Source of the DNA: Chlorogloeopsis fritschii
GTDB lineage: Bacteria > Cyanobacteriota > Cyanobacteriia > Cyanobacteriales > Nostocaceae
Length of the DNA: 64,000 nt
Assembly: GCF_043099315.1 (NCBI RefSeq)
Contig: NZ_CP170746.1
Reading direction: 5' to 3' (one strand)
Every line of letters starts with the position of its first letter. Within the stretch, counting starts at the first letter, position 1. Under the pieces are notes generated by a model. It did not search any database and was not told where the DNA came from. It was given only the letters and a program-made list of their open reading frames with translations. The position numbers were made by a program, and so were the translations under genes. Positions 29,639 to 38,304 of this stretch are shown piece by piece.

Positions 29639-30814
29639 ATGGTTGGAAGCTCAGTAAAAATCTTGTTAATTGAAGACAACTTGGCAGAAGCTAGGTTGTT
29701 GCAAGAGTTTCTGAAGCAAGCCCAGTCTAAGGAGTTTACTTTAGTTCACGTCAAAAGATTGGGAGAAGCCCTAGATATACTAAGTAATTGTACTGGTACA
29801 TATAGTCCTTTTGATATTATTTTGTTAGATCTAACGCTACCAGATAGTCAAGGATTGATATCTCTCCCGATTCTGAGCAATCTTGCTCCAAACTTGCCGA
29901 TTGTAGTGCTAACCAATACCAACGATGATGCACTTGCCATTGAGGCAGTACGGCAAGGCGCACAAGATTATCTCGTCAAGCGGCAGGTGAATGTAGAAGT
30001 ACTCCTGCGCTCCTTGCGCTATGCCATAGAGCGCAAGCAGGCTTTAGAATCCTTACGAAAAGATAATAAAAGTTTAGAAATTAGAGTACAAGAAAGAACA
30101 GCTGAGTTGATCAAAGCAAAAGAACTCAACCAGTTTAAATCAGAATTTGTCTCAATGCTATCTCATGATATCCGCAATCCTCTAAATACAATCCTATTAG
30201 CGGCTGGATTGTTGCAGAGCAACGATGACAAATTGCCCAAGGAAAAAAAACTGAATCACTACCAGTTAATTCGTTCTGCTGTCAAAAGTATGTCGCAACT
30301 ATTGGATGAAGTTTCATTCATTGGCAAAGCGGATACAGGTAAACTTCAGTGTGAACTTGTGCTTTTGGATTTGAAAGCCTTCTGTCGTCAGTTAATTCAA
30401 GAAACTGAACTAAGTACAGCCCAGAAGCAAATCACAATTTTTTTCACTGCCAGTGGAGAGTTGGAGGAAGCATTATGGGATGAGCACCTATTGCGACACA
30501 TTTTAGGCAACTTGCTTACCAATGCTATCAAGTATTCGCCTGCGGATAGCAAAGTTTATTTTGAACTCATGGGTCAGGAAAAAACAGTAATATTCCGGAT
30601 AAAAGACCAGGGCATTGGCATTCCTCAAAACGAGCAACAGCACTTATTTCAACCCTTCCATCGTGCTTCCAATGTCGGTACGATTTCTGGCACTGGTTTA
30701 GGACTAGCAATTGTCAAAAAGTGCGTAGAAGCACACGGTGGTGAAATTTCAGTTGAAAGTGAGGTGGGAATGGGTACAACTTTTACTGTCACGTTGCCAA
30801 TGATTAAAGATTAA
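29639..30814 (+). CDS. Response-regulator/histidine-kinase hybrid (REC-HisKA-HATPase)
   Basis: About 391 residues. An N-terminal REC domain (LLIEDNLAEARL; phospho-Asp in IILLDLTLP) is joined by a coiled coil (VQERTAELIKAKELNQFK) to a HisKA H-box MLSHDIRNPLNT and an ATPase with NLLTNAIKY, DQGIGIP and GTGLGLAIV. The start is taken at ATG 29639; a TTG at 29612 is possible. With a receiver before the kinase it can take phosphate or signals from the phytochrome/Rcp1 pair 118 bases upstream, which is inference from position. Confidence 0.9.
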   Translation: MVGSSVKILLIEDNLAEARLLQEFLKQAQSKEFTLVHVKRLGEALDILSNCTGTYSPFDIILLDLTLPDSQGLISLPILSNLAPNLPIVVLTNTNDDALAIEAVRQGAQDYLVKRQVNVEVLLRSLRYAIERKQALESLRKDNKSLEIRVQERTAELIKAKELNQFKSEFVSMLSHDIRNPLNTILLAAGLLQSNDDKLPKEKKLNHYQLIRSAVKSMSQLLDEVSFIGKADTGKLQCELVLLDLKAFCRQLIQETELSTAQKQITIFFTASGELEEALWDEHLLRHILGNLLTNAIKYSPADSKVYFELMGQEKTVIFRIKDQGIGIPQNEQQHLFQPFHRASNVGTISGTGLGLAIVKKCVEAHGGEISVESEVGMGTTFTVTLPMIKD

Positions 30815-30816
30815 AG

Positions 30817-31401
30817 TTAATCAGATTCCTTTTGGTTAAAATCAACACCTTCGTAGATGTCAGCGATCGCCATTTCCAAGCCAACTGAGGAAAGAGTGAT
30901 GGTAGCACTCTCTGTTTCATATTCTCGAAACAGCCATTCTCCTTCCCCAGTTTTAGTATATTTTTCTACTTGAATTTCGTATTGATTAATCAGCACGTAC
31001 TCTTGAAATTCAGAAATTGACCGATAATAACGAAACTTATCCGTGCGATCATATTGTTGAGTTGATTTTGATAAAACTTCAACAATCAACAGAGGATTTG
31101 TGATGGTATCCGTTCGATTATTATACAAAGCTGGGGTTCCCTGAATTACCAGCACATCTGGATATGTATATTGTCGGTAGCGAGGAATCCAAAGCCGCAA
31201 ATCGCTCATGAAAGCTTCTTGGTTTTTGCCACGTAACTGAAACTTCAAATAAGCATAGACATTCCCAGCAATGCGGTTATGGTTAATTGAACCTCCAGTC
31301 ATCGGTACAATTTCTCCATCCCGATATTCACTCTTGAACTGTGCAACTTCTTCTATTGCCAAATATTCTTCTGGAGTGTAATAACGCTGCTGAGTCTGCA
31401 T
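30817..31401 (-). CDS. Uma2-family endonuclease-like protein
   Basis: 194 residues of the DUF820/Uma2 family, very abundant in cyanobacteria, with a PD-(D/E)xK nuclease fold. The expected active-site series is visible: YTYPDVLVIQGTP, LLIVEVLSKST and a later YVLINQ. A strong AGGAGGT lies before the ATG. True activity and role are not established for most members; a link to mobile elements has been proposed. It faces the hybrid kinase gene. Confidence 0.88.
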   Translation of the reverse strand: MQTQQRYYTPEEYLAIEEVAQFKSEYRDGEIVPMTGGSINHNRIAGNVYAYLKFQLRGKNQEAFMSDLRLWIPRYRQYTYPDVLVIQGTPALYNNRTDTITNPLLIVEVLSKSTQQYDRTDKFRYYRSISEFQEYVLINQYEIQVEKYTKTGEGEWLFREYETESATITLSSVGLEMAIADIYEGVDFNQKESD

Positions 31402-31434
31402 TTGCCATACCTCCTGACAGTGGATTCATTCTAT

Positions 31435-32085
31435 CTAAATTCCTACTCTTTCAAAAACTGCACGATAAACAGGTTCGCCTTTTTTTTGGGTAGCGATTTC
31501 CCTTTCTGTAGGAACTGGTAGCGGATTTTCTGCTAGCCATTCTCCTGTACCCTGTCTTTGAAAAGCAGGATGACAAGCAAAGCGATCGCACATCTCCTTT
31601 GCTATAAATTCCACATCCGACTGTAAAAAGACAATTCCCCCAGGCACGAGATAATCTGCCAGTTCGCTAACTAACTCTGGTTGCACAACACGCCGTTTCG
31701 CATGGCGATTTTTAAACCACGGATCGGGAAATTGAATAGTGACGCGCTGTAAAGTTCGCGTGGGCAGAGTTGATAAAAGCGATCGCAATGAGTTATTCAC
31801 ATTACAAAACAAATAATGTAAGTTCGTCAATCCCAACTCCTCCCGCAACCGATTGGCTTCCTCTACCAAAGGTTCGCGAATTTCCAAACCGAGAAAATTC
31901 CAATTTGGTTCTATCGGTGCCATCTTCAACAAAAACCTTCCCCTCGCGCAGCCAATATCTAGATGTAGCGGTTGGTTTGGCTGGGCATAGACTTTTTCCC
32001 AGTCGAGGGAAGTGACGGGGTTTTGATACTTTTGTGCTAATGGATTGACGTGTTGGCGAACTCGGATCGGCATAGGTATTTGCAA
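31435..32085 (-). CDS. trmB: tRNA (guanine-N7)-methyltransferase
   Basis: Makes m7G46 in tRNA. 216 residues with SAM motif I LDIGCARGRFLLKMA, LGLEIREPLV, and the TrmB signature FPDPWFKNRHAKRRVVQ with the final GEPVYRAVFER. Start MQIPMPIRVRQH is typical. It precedes the Uma2 gene on the same strand by 33 bases. Confidence 0.95.
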   Translation of the reverse strand: MQIPMPIRVRQHVNPLAQKYQNPVTSLDWEKVYAQPNQPLHLDIGCARGRFLLKMAPIEPNWNFLGLEIREPLVEEANRLREELGLTNLHYLFCNVNNSLRSLLSTLPTRTLQRVTIQFPDPWFKNRHAKRRVVQPELVSELADYLVPGGIVFLQSDVEFIAKEMCDRFACHPAFQRQGTGEWLAENPLPVPTEREIATQKKGEPVYRAVFERVGI

Positions 32086-32240
32086 TACTTTTAGAATTGT
32101 ATTTCGTAAAAGTCGCCAAGGGTTTTGAACTCTTGGCTAACAGTCTAAATCCTCTCAAGAGGACTAAAAACACAGTATAAAATTTTCAGTCCATTTTTAT
32201 GGACAGTAGCTCTGAGCTAGGAAATTTATTTTCTGATAAT

Positions 32241-32309
32241 AACGAACACAGATAAACACAGATGCACACCGATAATTTATCTGTGTTTATCTGTGTCCAT
32301 CGGTGGTCG
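32241..32309. repeat. Dispersed repeat CACAGATAAACACAGAT, inverted
   Basis: Left arm CACAGATAAACACAGAT and right arm ATCTGTGTTTATCTGTG are exact complements around GATAATTTAT-like sequence. A second copy is at 63363-63424. Common in Nostocales spacers. Confidence 0.8.
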
Positions 32310-32369
32310 ATTTCTATCTTAATCTAACTATTCACAGCTACTTACTAGTTACAAAAGCTTCCTATTAAA

Positions 32370-32396
32370 AATCATCAGACAAATCATCTGATGATT
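32370..32396. repeat. Hairpin AATCATCAGA / TCTGATGATT
   Basis: Perfect 10-base stem with a 7-base loop in an AT-rich spacer. No T-run follows, so it is not a classical terminator. Confidence 0.6.
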
Positions 32397-32638
32397 GGAA
32401 ACTATGTGAGCAAAAGACAAAGCATTTATCTACCTTCAGCTAACCAAAATTTTATTAACTTGACACTTACTGAAAGACATAATTTTTTTCACAGACTAAT
32501 TAATAACTGTTAGTTGCTAACCGCACTTTGTATACAAATATTAAGCGGGATCACGCTTAAGCAGAATTAGGAAGCAGAGGTTATACTCATCTGCAAAGAG
32601 TTTTTGAAACGCTACTTTTTAAAATAGTCTTTACTGCA

Positions 32639-33739
32639 ATGATTTCCAAGTTTCGCTTTGCCATAGTCAGTGATTTACATATTGCGTGCCCTCATACAAT
32701 CTGGGATCATCCTAGTCGCTTTCATTTGGTGGAAGTCAGCATTCCAGCTTTTGAAAGTGTTCTAGAACATTTAACACAACTAAATTTAGATTTTCTTTTG
32801 CTACCAGGAGATTTAACCCAGCACGGCGAGCCAGATAATCACGCTTGGTTGCAAGAGCGCCTCGCAAAGCTGCCTTTTCCTGTCTATGTCGTGCCTGGGA
32901 ACCATGACGTTCCCGTTTTACACGCCGATCGCCAATCAATTGCTTTTGTGGATTTTCCTTATTACTACCGTAAATTTGGCTACAGCGAACCAGAAAAATT
33001 CTACTATACTACTCAAGTACTGCCGGGAGTGAGGCTGATTGGTCTGAATTCTAACTCTTTTAATGATCGGGGAGAGCAAATAGGACGCTTAGATCTCGAA
33101 CAATTGCGGTGGTTAGAAGAGGTGCTAGCTGCGTCTAAGGATGAGTTGGTATTAGTAATGATCCACCACAACGTGGTTGAGCATCTGCCGAATCAATCAC
33201 GCCACGCGATGGCAAATCGCTATATGTTGGAAAATGCGCCGGAATTATTACAGTTGTTACGGCACTATGGAGTCAAGCTTGTATTTACAGGACATTTACA
33301 CGTTCAAGATGTAGCCTACTCTCAGGAAGTATATGATATTACTACTGGTTCTTTAGTTAGTTATCCTCATCCGTATCGAGTGTTGGAGTTTCGCCAGGAT
33401 AACCACGGTAGGCAGTGGTTGCAGATTTTATCTCATCGGGTTGAGTCCGTACCAGATTTTCCAGATTTGCAACAAGCATCACGCAAATGGATGGGCGATC
33501 GCAGTACTCCCTTTTTGATGAAATTCCTCACACTACCTCCCCTCAACCTACCTGTAGAACAGGCAAAGGAATTTACTCCCACCCTCCGAGACTTTTGGGC
33601 AAATATTGCCAATGGAGATGCGCTATTTGACTACCCGCATTTTCCCCCTAAAATACGCCGCTATTTTGAGAAGTATGGAGCGATCGCAACCTGTGGCGCA
33701 CCTACCTTGATTGATAACAACAGCACGTTACTGCTTTAG
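32639..33739 (+). CDS. Metallophosphoesterase (calcineurin-like)
   Basis: 366 residues with the full set of metal-binding motifs: SDLHI (11-15), LLPGDLTQHGEPDNH, VPGNHDVP, MIHHNVV and FTGHLHVQD. These fit class III cyclic-nucleotide phosphodiesterase and related proteins; the substrate is not known. The C-terminal 100 residues are a less conserved extension. It stands alone on the plus strand. Confidence 0.9.
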   Translation: MISKFRFAIVSDLHIACPHTIWDHPSRFHLVEVSIPAFESVLEHLTQLNLDFLLLPGDLTQHGEPDNHAWLQERLAKLPFPVYVVPGNHDVPVLHADRQSIAFVDFPYYYRKFGYSEPEKFYYTTQVLPGVRLIGLNSNSFNDRGEQIGRLDLEQLRWLEEVLAASKDELVLVMIHHNVVEHLPNQSRHAMANRYMLENAPELLQLLRHYGVKLVFTGHLHVQDVAYSQEVYDITTGSLVSYPHPYRVLEFRQDNHGRQWLQILSHRVESVPDFPDLQQASRKWMGDRSTPFLMKFLTLPPLNLPVEQAKEFTPTLRDFWANIANGDALFDYPHFPPKIRRYFEKYGAIATCGAPTLIDNNSTLLL

Positions 33740-33747
33740 GGATTGGG

Positions 33748-33792
33748 GAGCCAGCCGCGTGCGGGGGTTCCCCCCGTTGAGCGGACTGGCGT
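33748..33792. mobile_element. 45-bp mini-element flanked by 7-bp direct repeats
   Basis: GATTGGG at 33741-33747 recurs at 33793-33799; between them is a GC-rich hairpin unit that starts GAGCCAG, has the core GGGGGTTCCCCCC, and ends GGACTGGCGT. Its ends match those of the 90-bp element at 21946-22035 in inverse orientation. GATTGGG is also a natural heptamer repeat, so the direct repeat alone is weak evidence. Confidence 0.5.
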
Positions 33793-33861
33793 GATTGGGT
33801 ACTGGGAGAAATTTTCATTTACATTCCCCTTGTCTCCTTGTCCCCTTATCCTCTTCAAGCG

Positions 33862-33937
33862 CCCCTAGCCCCTAGCCCCTAGCCCCTAGCCCCTAGCCCC
33901 TAGTCCCTAGCCCCTAGCCCCTAGCCCCTAGTCCCTA
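33862..33937. repeat. CCCCTAG heptamer tandem array
   Basis: About eleven tandem copies of a 7-base unit, mostly CCCCTAG with a few TCCCTAG. The right end covers the last three codons of the FIST gene on the minus strand (AGG GAC TAG). A related array is at 43265-43315. Confidence 0.9.
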
Positions 33938-35142
33938 ATTTCTCGACAAATTCCAAATACAGAAGTGTAACCGTGTAAGAAAGTACTACTGCCGACAGGG
34001 CCGATTTCGCCACTACAGAAAAAACCCCCCAAAGGGATATTATTCAGATAATGCTGGAATAGCTGCGAATCAAAATTTGATTTGCCATAAAGTCCTGCAC
34101 CTCGCCCCACGCAGGAAAACATTAACGCACCGACAACAGTCTCAACAGAAGATTGTTGGCTTTGATATTGCTGGAGGAGAAATTCCAAGTCAGCAGCAGA
34201 GGCTTCCGCATCGCGTAGGTGGAATTGCAAACGTTGTCCGGGGCGAATCCGATCGCCAATTGCGATCGCTCCACCGGCAGGATCGACTCCGAGAATATCG
34301 CGAATTAAAAAATCTCCTGGCTGCAAACACTGTTTAAATTCATCCATTGCCAAACCAACAAATAAAGAATGCTGTGCCAGCATCCGATCCTCGTCACTGA
34401 GTTCAGCAATCACATCTCGCAATACTACAAGTGGTGCTTGTTCATCCAACTCCAAAATGATATTGCGATCGCCTTTAGTTACCTGATACGGTTTACCAAT
34501 CGGTCGGCATCCTTGTGCCACAATCGTTTCTAAAACAATATTGCCACTCAAAGCAACACCAACCGTTCCTCCTCGATACAGGCGATCGTTACAAAAAAGC
34601 CCAACTCTACCACCCATGACGCCACCACTAGCCTGTCCTCCCACTGTCACCGAGCCAGGATAAGCATAATCTAGTCCCTGCAATAGGTCACTAATTCCAG
34701 AGGAAAAAGAAGCAGAAAGCAAAATAAATTGGGGCGTAGGCGCAGGAGGTACACCAATCAAATCAATCCAAGCATTAGGTGCGCCATCCAAATCAGGTAA
34801 ATCTTCGGCAACAACATGAAAAGCTTTAACGTTTACCCCTGGAAGATGGGCTAAAGTTAGGCTGAGGGCTGGTTCTGCTTCCAATTCTTGGGTTTGTCCC
34901 TCCACAGTTGAACCAATCACACCACCACCACTACAGCCAATCAACACAGGCACTGAAAGCTGTTCAGCTAGCAAAGGCAATAAACGCGAATACTCACTTG
35001 CAAAAGCAGACGAAATGAATACCAGCCCTAAATCCGCCGATGCTGATAATGAAGAGGTAGCCCGTTGTACGACATCTGCAACAGCTGCTTCTAAAGAAGG
35101 ACGGGTTGACAGGGCGTTTGCCCACTGCATTTGGTCTGCCAT
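33928..35142 (-). CDS. FIST-domain signalling protein
   Basis: 404 residues with FIST_N (about 15-230; LIGCSGGGVIGS is typical) followed by FIST_C (about 235-385; FLIRDILGVDPAGGAIAIGD and GALMFSCVGRGAGLYG). FIST domains are thought to be sensory modules for small ligands such as amino acids; no enzymatic or output domain is attached here. The stop codon TAG and the two codons before it lie in a heptamer array, so the exact C-terminus may vary between strains. Confidence 0.88.
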   Translation of the reverse strand: MADQMQWANALSTRPSLEAAVADVVQRATSSLSASADLGLVFISSAFASEYSRLLPLLAEQLSVPVLIGCSGGGVIGSTVEGQTQELEAEPALSLTLAHLPGVNVKAFHVVAEDLPDLDGAPNAWIDLIGVPPAPTPQFILLSASFSSGISDLLQGLDYAYPGSVTVGGQASGGVMGGRVGLFCNDRLYRGGTVGVALSGNIVLETIVAQGCRPIGKPYQVTKGDRNIILELDEQAPLVVLRDVIAELSDEDRMLAQHSLFVGLAMDEFKQCLQPGDFLIRDILGVDPAGGAIAIGDRIRPGQRLQFHLRDAEASAADLEFLLQQYQSQQSSVETVVGALMFSCVGRGAGLYGKSNFDSQLFQHYLNNIPLGGFFCSGEIGPVGSSTFLHGYTSVFGICREIRD

Positions 35143-35527
35143 GAGTTTTACGTTCTTTATCTTATGGGGCTAGTAATTTGTTTATTTTTGATTCTGGAAA
35201 ACATAAAATTGCATACCGCACCATGTGAAGCCAGCCCTTTGTATCTATCCCAGAAAGCTAAGGTTATTATTCCCTAGTACACACATCTCTATTACACACA
35301 TCTAAAGATATTGTATAATCTCTATTTCTAGTAGATGTTCTGCCAAATCTTAAAACATCACAGTCATCAAGCATTAATACTGTTATTTGCTGTAAATATG
35401 ATTAAGTAGCAAGTAAAAATACTCAAAGTAGCAACTCAGTAGCTAAAATAGTTAAGAATACAGCAACAATAACTTTCCCTGTACTTTTTCCATACTAGTA
35501 TTAACTACACATTGCAAGAACACGACT
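35143..35527. other. Spacer upstream of cp12
   Basis: 385 bases, AT-rich, between divergent FIST and cp12 genes. No structural RNA or repeat was recognised. A near-direct repeat ACACATCTCTATTACACACATCT lies near 35281-35301. Confidence 0.4.
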
Positions 35528-35749
35528 ATGGCCAACATCCAAGACAAAATCGAACAAGAACGTGAAGAAGCTCGTGCTGTCTGTGATTCTACGGGTAGCA
35601 ACTCGGCTGAGTGCGCTGCTGCTTGGGATGCAGTCGAAGAACTACAAGCAGAAGCTTCCCACCAAAAGCAATCAAAGCCAAAAACAGCTTTCGAGAAATA
35701 TTGCGATGATAACCCTGAGGCTGATGAATGCCGGGTTTACGACGACTAA
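35528..35749 (+). CDS. cp12: Calvin cycle regulatory protein CP12
   Basis: Intrinsically disordered, redox-controlled linker that ties GAPDH and phosphoribulokinase into an inactive complex in the dark. 73 residues, full length. The core AWDAVEEL is at 32-39, the N-terminal Cys pair is Cys19/Cys29 and the C-terminal pair is Cys59/Cys68, so both disulphide loops can form. The end DECRVYDD is the GAPDH-binding tail. No GAPDH or PRK gene is nearby. Confidence 0.97.
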   Translation: MANIQDKIEQEREEARAVCDSTGSNSAECAAAWDAVEELQAEASHQKQSKPKTAFEKYCDDNPEADECRVYDD

Positions 35750-36136
35750 TAAATACACTAAGTAAATTTTCCTTTTGATTCGCAATCAAGTCCTCGGAGC
35801 TATTTAATTAATTTTCCCAATCTTGCTCCTTCATAATTTTCTGAAGCTCAAAATGTTACTCTTGTCTGTTTAATTATTTGTAATTTTACGGAAAGAGTCA
35901 GTAGCAATTTTAAAGAAACAAAAAAATTGCTCGCTTTTTGAGTTCAGCATGAAGGTATCAAGAATGTAGCCAATAAGGGCGAGTTCCCTAACTCTCCCTG
36001 AGGCTACTCTAGGAGATTTACTGATTAAAGTATGTAATTTATTAGTCTTAGAGTTGCTACTAACAGCTTAATAAAGTTTTTAGCTGTTAAGTACAAGTAT
36101 ATTATTTAGTTATTATTTAAAGTTTCTGGAAATATT
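35750..36136. other. Spacer between cp12 and the DUF3177 gene
   Basis: 387 bases without a supported gene. AT-rich; a short partly palindromic stretch around 35983-36015 (GTTCCCTAACTCTCCCTGAG) is not convincing as a terminator. Confidence 0.4.
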
Positions 36137-36733
36137 ATGAATAATGAAGTTTGGTTTCGTCCCCTAGTTTGGATGGATTACAGACTAGCGGTATTGTTTA
36201 CGGTGATTATTCCACTCGTTCTTTTAATATGGGCATTTGTGCAAAAAGCCGAGGGAATGCAACGCCTATTAACTATTTACTGGCGAGTATCGAGTTTATT
36301 AGCGATTACGATTTACTTAATGATTGCCCAGTATCCAGTCAGTTTTATTTCAGGGTTTCTGGCTCGGATCTTGATACCTATTTCTCTCTGGTTTTGGGTA
36401 GATCTAAATGATGAAATTGAGTATTATCCTAATGGCCCGTTAAAATTAACCTTTACTTCCTGGCGGTGGGCTACAACTTTTTATTGTATTTTGGGTTCAC
36501 TTGCCTTTATACCTTTTTTAGGTTGTGGATTTTCTGGAAATCTGAGCAATAATCCTAATTGTCGTGTCTGGCTGGAGGCACCATTACTTTTTAAAGAGTT
36601 TTTTCATCCCAGAACTAATCCTGGCTTTCTCGGCATTCTTGCCATGATCAGTTTAGTAATTTACGTACTTTACTTAAGCTATTTTGTTTTAGTTAAGCTG
36701 GGTAAGCAGGGACGTTCAGCAACACAACAGTGA
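36137..36733 (+). CDS. DUF3177 family membrane protein
   Basis: 198 residues with four or five membrane segments (about 16-38, 48-66, 70-88, 115-130 and 165-185). WFRPLVWMDYRLAVL at the start, WFWVDLNDEIEYYP in the middle and a short cysteine-containing loop CGFSGNLSNNPNC are family marks I recognise. Restricted to cyanobacteria and of unknown function. Two tandem hairpins follow the stop. Confidence 0.85.
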   Translation: MNNEVWFRPLVWMDYRLAVLFTVIIPLVLLIWAFVQKAEGMQRLLTIYWRVSSLLAITIYLMIAQYPVSFISGFLARILIPISLWFWVDLNDEIEYYPNGPLKLTFTSWRWATTFYCILGSLAFIPFLGCGFSGNLSNNPNCRVWLEAPLLFKEFFHPRTNPGFLGILAMISLVIYVLYLSYFVLVKLGKQGRSATQQ

Positions 36734-36780
36734 AAAATTTAGAAACTATTGGGCGAATGGAATTCGCTATTACAAAAACA

Positions 36781-36829
36781 AAGTCCAGATGGTGCATGGA
36801 CTTCATAAAAACCCGCGCAGGGGGGTTTT
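36781..36829. terminator. Tandem hairpins after the DUF3177 gene
   Basis: First hairpin AAGTCCA/TGGACTT (36781-36803), second AAAACCC/GGGTTTT (36808-36829) followed by TTTTG. They likely end the transcript of the upstream gene; the second one is symmetrical enough to work in both directions. Confidence 0.55.
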
Positions 36830-36892
36830 GTCTTTGTACCTGCGATTTCTAATCGCTAGGGCTGAATAAAATTTTATAAATCAAACACCTAT

Positions 36893-37192
36893 ATGGAATC
36901 TTCTATAGGTAAAAGACTGGAGCAATACACCATCAAACGTCCTCAAGAAGTGTTACTTGTGACGGTGGAAATTGCTGGAGAAGAAGACCAAATAGCTATT
37001 TTCAGAGGGTTTTCTAGTTCTTTGATGCGTCCTACAGCTTTTGATCCTGATGTACCTATTTTGCCAGATGAAGCAATTATTCTCAAAGTAGACCGAGTTT
37101 ATAGCCCTTACAATCCCGAAGCTCCTCGTTATATCCAACAAGGATTAACTTGGGAAGATATGCAAGCTTTACTCTCGCAAATGGGAGTGTGA
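36893..37192 (+). CDS. Conserved small protein of cyanobacteria and plastid lineage (DUF7734-like)
   Basis: 99 residues, soluble, with EVLLVTVEIAGEEDQIAIF, the stretch FSSSLMRPTAFDPDVPILP and SPYNPEAPRYIQQGLTWED. I recognise this pattern from a small family conserved in cyanobacteria and plants without known function; the domain name is from memory. A convergent helix-hairpin-helix gene follows. Confidence 0.75.
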   Translation: MESSIGKRLEQYTIKRPQEVLLVTVEIAGEEDQIAIFRGFSSSLMRPTAFDPDVPILPDEAIILKVDRVYSPYNPEAPRYIQQGLTWEDMQALLSQMGV

Positions 37193-37238
37193 ACTACTCC
37201 GACTATTGTTGGGTGATGAAATTACATAAGTGTCTTAA

Positions 37239-37781
37239 TTAAAACTTGAGATAGTACATGAGTTGAGCAAGAACATCACCGGATAGATTGAGCCGTCGCT
37301 GGAAATCAACTAAATTTTGATAAGGCCCTTTTGAGAGACGATTTTCGACGACTGCTTCTGCTAAAGATGTATCTATAAAAGGTACTTTTATTAAACTCTC
37401 AACCGTTGCTGTATTGGGGTTGATGACATACGTGATATTATCTTCAGTTTCGTCTTCATAATAACTAAAAATAAGGATTAGCTCGAAAGGTTTTAGTCGC
37501 TGTGCTGATACGCCTAATGCCGCAGCCACATCCTCAATACAGTAAAATTTAACACCGACACGTGAAATATCCACAAGCGATCGCGCTTGGTGAATCGATA
37601 ACCCCGGCAAGCGCAACCAATCATCTACAGTTGCCTGATTGGCATCGATGCGAATACCTAAGGATGCAGCGATCGCAATTTCTTCTACCGATTGCAGTCG
37701 GTAGTAAGGATCGTTCAGGAGTCTAGAACGCAATTTTTGTAGTCTGGGGTTGAGTCGAAATGATAACCAGTCTTGATTCAT
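37239..37781 (-). CDS. Helix-hairpin-helix protein (ComEA-like)
   Basis: 180 residues. The region at about 30-80 (NQATVDDWLRLPGLSIHQARSL) and that at about 118-165 (NPNTATVESLIKVPFID then GPYQNLVDFQRR) are two HhH repeats of the DNA-binding type also used by ComEA. There is no signal peptide or membrane anchor, unlike true ComEA, so a cytoplasmic nucleic-acid-binding role is more likely. Start ATG 37781. Confidence 0.8.
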   Translation of the reverse strand: MNQDWLSFRLNPRLQKLRSRLLNDPYYRLQSVEEIAIAASLGIRIDANQATVDDWLRLPGLSIHQARSLVDISRVGVKFYCIEDVAAALGVSAQRLKPFELILIFSYYEDETEDNITYVINPNTATVESLIKVPFIDTSLAEAVVENRLSKGPYQNLVDFQRRLNLSGDVLAQLMYYLKF

Positions 37782-37839
37782 AGCATTTGAGGGATGGTGG
37801 ATAGTGGGTAATGGTTAGTGGTTAACAACCAACTACTGT

Positions 37840-37906
37840 ACGGGCGGGTTTAGAAGATAAATAATCGGTTTGAACCGTTCATATAATCAACACAACCCGC
37901 CCCCAC
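37840..37906. repeat. Dispersed element with GGGCGGGTTT ends, copy 2
   Basis: ACGGGCGGGTTTAGAAGATA at the left and TCAACACAACCCGCCCCCAC at the right form inverted ends. It matches the element after tolC (2354-2417) in reverse orientation over most of its length. It lies upstream of the HhH gene. Confidence 0.65.
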
Positions 37907-37920
37907 TAACTACTACCAAA

Positions 37921-38304
37921 TTAAGAAATCTGATCGAGTAACTGGCGGCGCTTTTGCTCAAATTCATATTCAGAAATCAATCCATCCTGACGCAGAGCAT
38001 CTAACTCACGCAAAGCCTCAGCGATCACTCCAACTTGATTTGCCCCTGAGGACAAGTTGCGAACAGTGGACTTACCCTGATTAAAATTGCGATCGAAAGC
38101 TTCTTCATCTTGGGCTAAATACCAAACTCCCTCAATAGCACTAGCTACTTTAGGAATAGGTGTCCAAGAAAGTAACACATACAACATACCCCACAGTGGC
38201 TGTCCTAAATAAAACTTATGTAAACCTGAAATTGTCAGTGTACCAGCAAAAGCTAAAACGGCAGCAACACTTCGGCTTTTTCGCTTAGTTAACATAATTC
38301 CCAA
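37921..38304 (-). CDS. TM2 domain protein with C-terminal SHOCT motif
   Basis: 127 residues. Two membrane helices (about 13-30 and 36-54) with KFYLGQPLWGMLYVLLSW between and within them form a TM2 domain. A linker follows, and the last 30 residues (LRELDALRQDGLISEYEFEQ) are a SHOCT motif. TM2-SHOCT combinations are widespread; the role is unknown. ATG 38304 or the next Met (38295) could be the start. Confidence 0.8.
   Translation of the reverse strand: MGIMLTKRKSRSVAAVLAFAGTLTISGLHKFYLGQPLWGMLYVLLSWTPIPKVASAIEGVWYLAQDEEAFDRNFNQGKSTVRNLSSGANQVGVIAEALRELDALRQDGLISEYEFEQKRRQLLDQIS

Larger units (their letters stand above)
32086..32638. other. Spacer between trmB and the phosphoesterase gene
   Basis: 553 bases with two repeats (32241-32309 and 32370-32396) and no coding frame I can support. 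Divergent promoters are expected at both ends. Confidence 0.5.
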
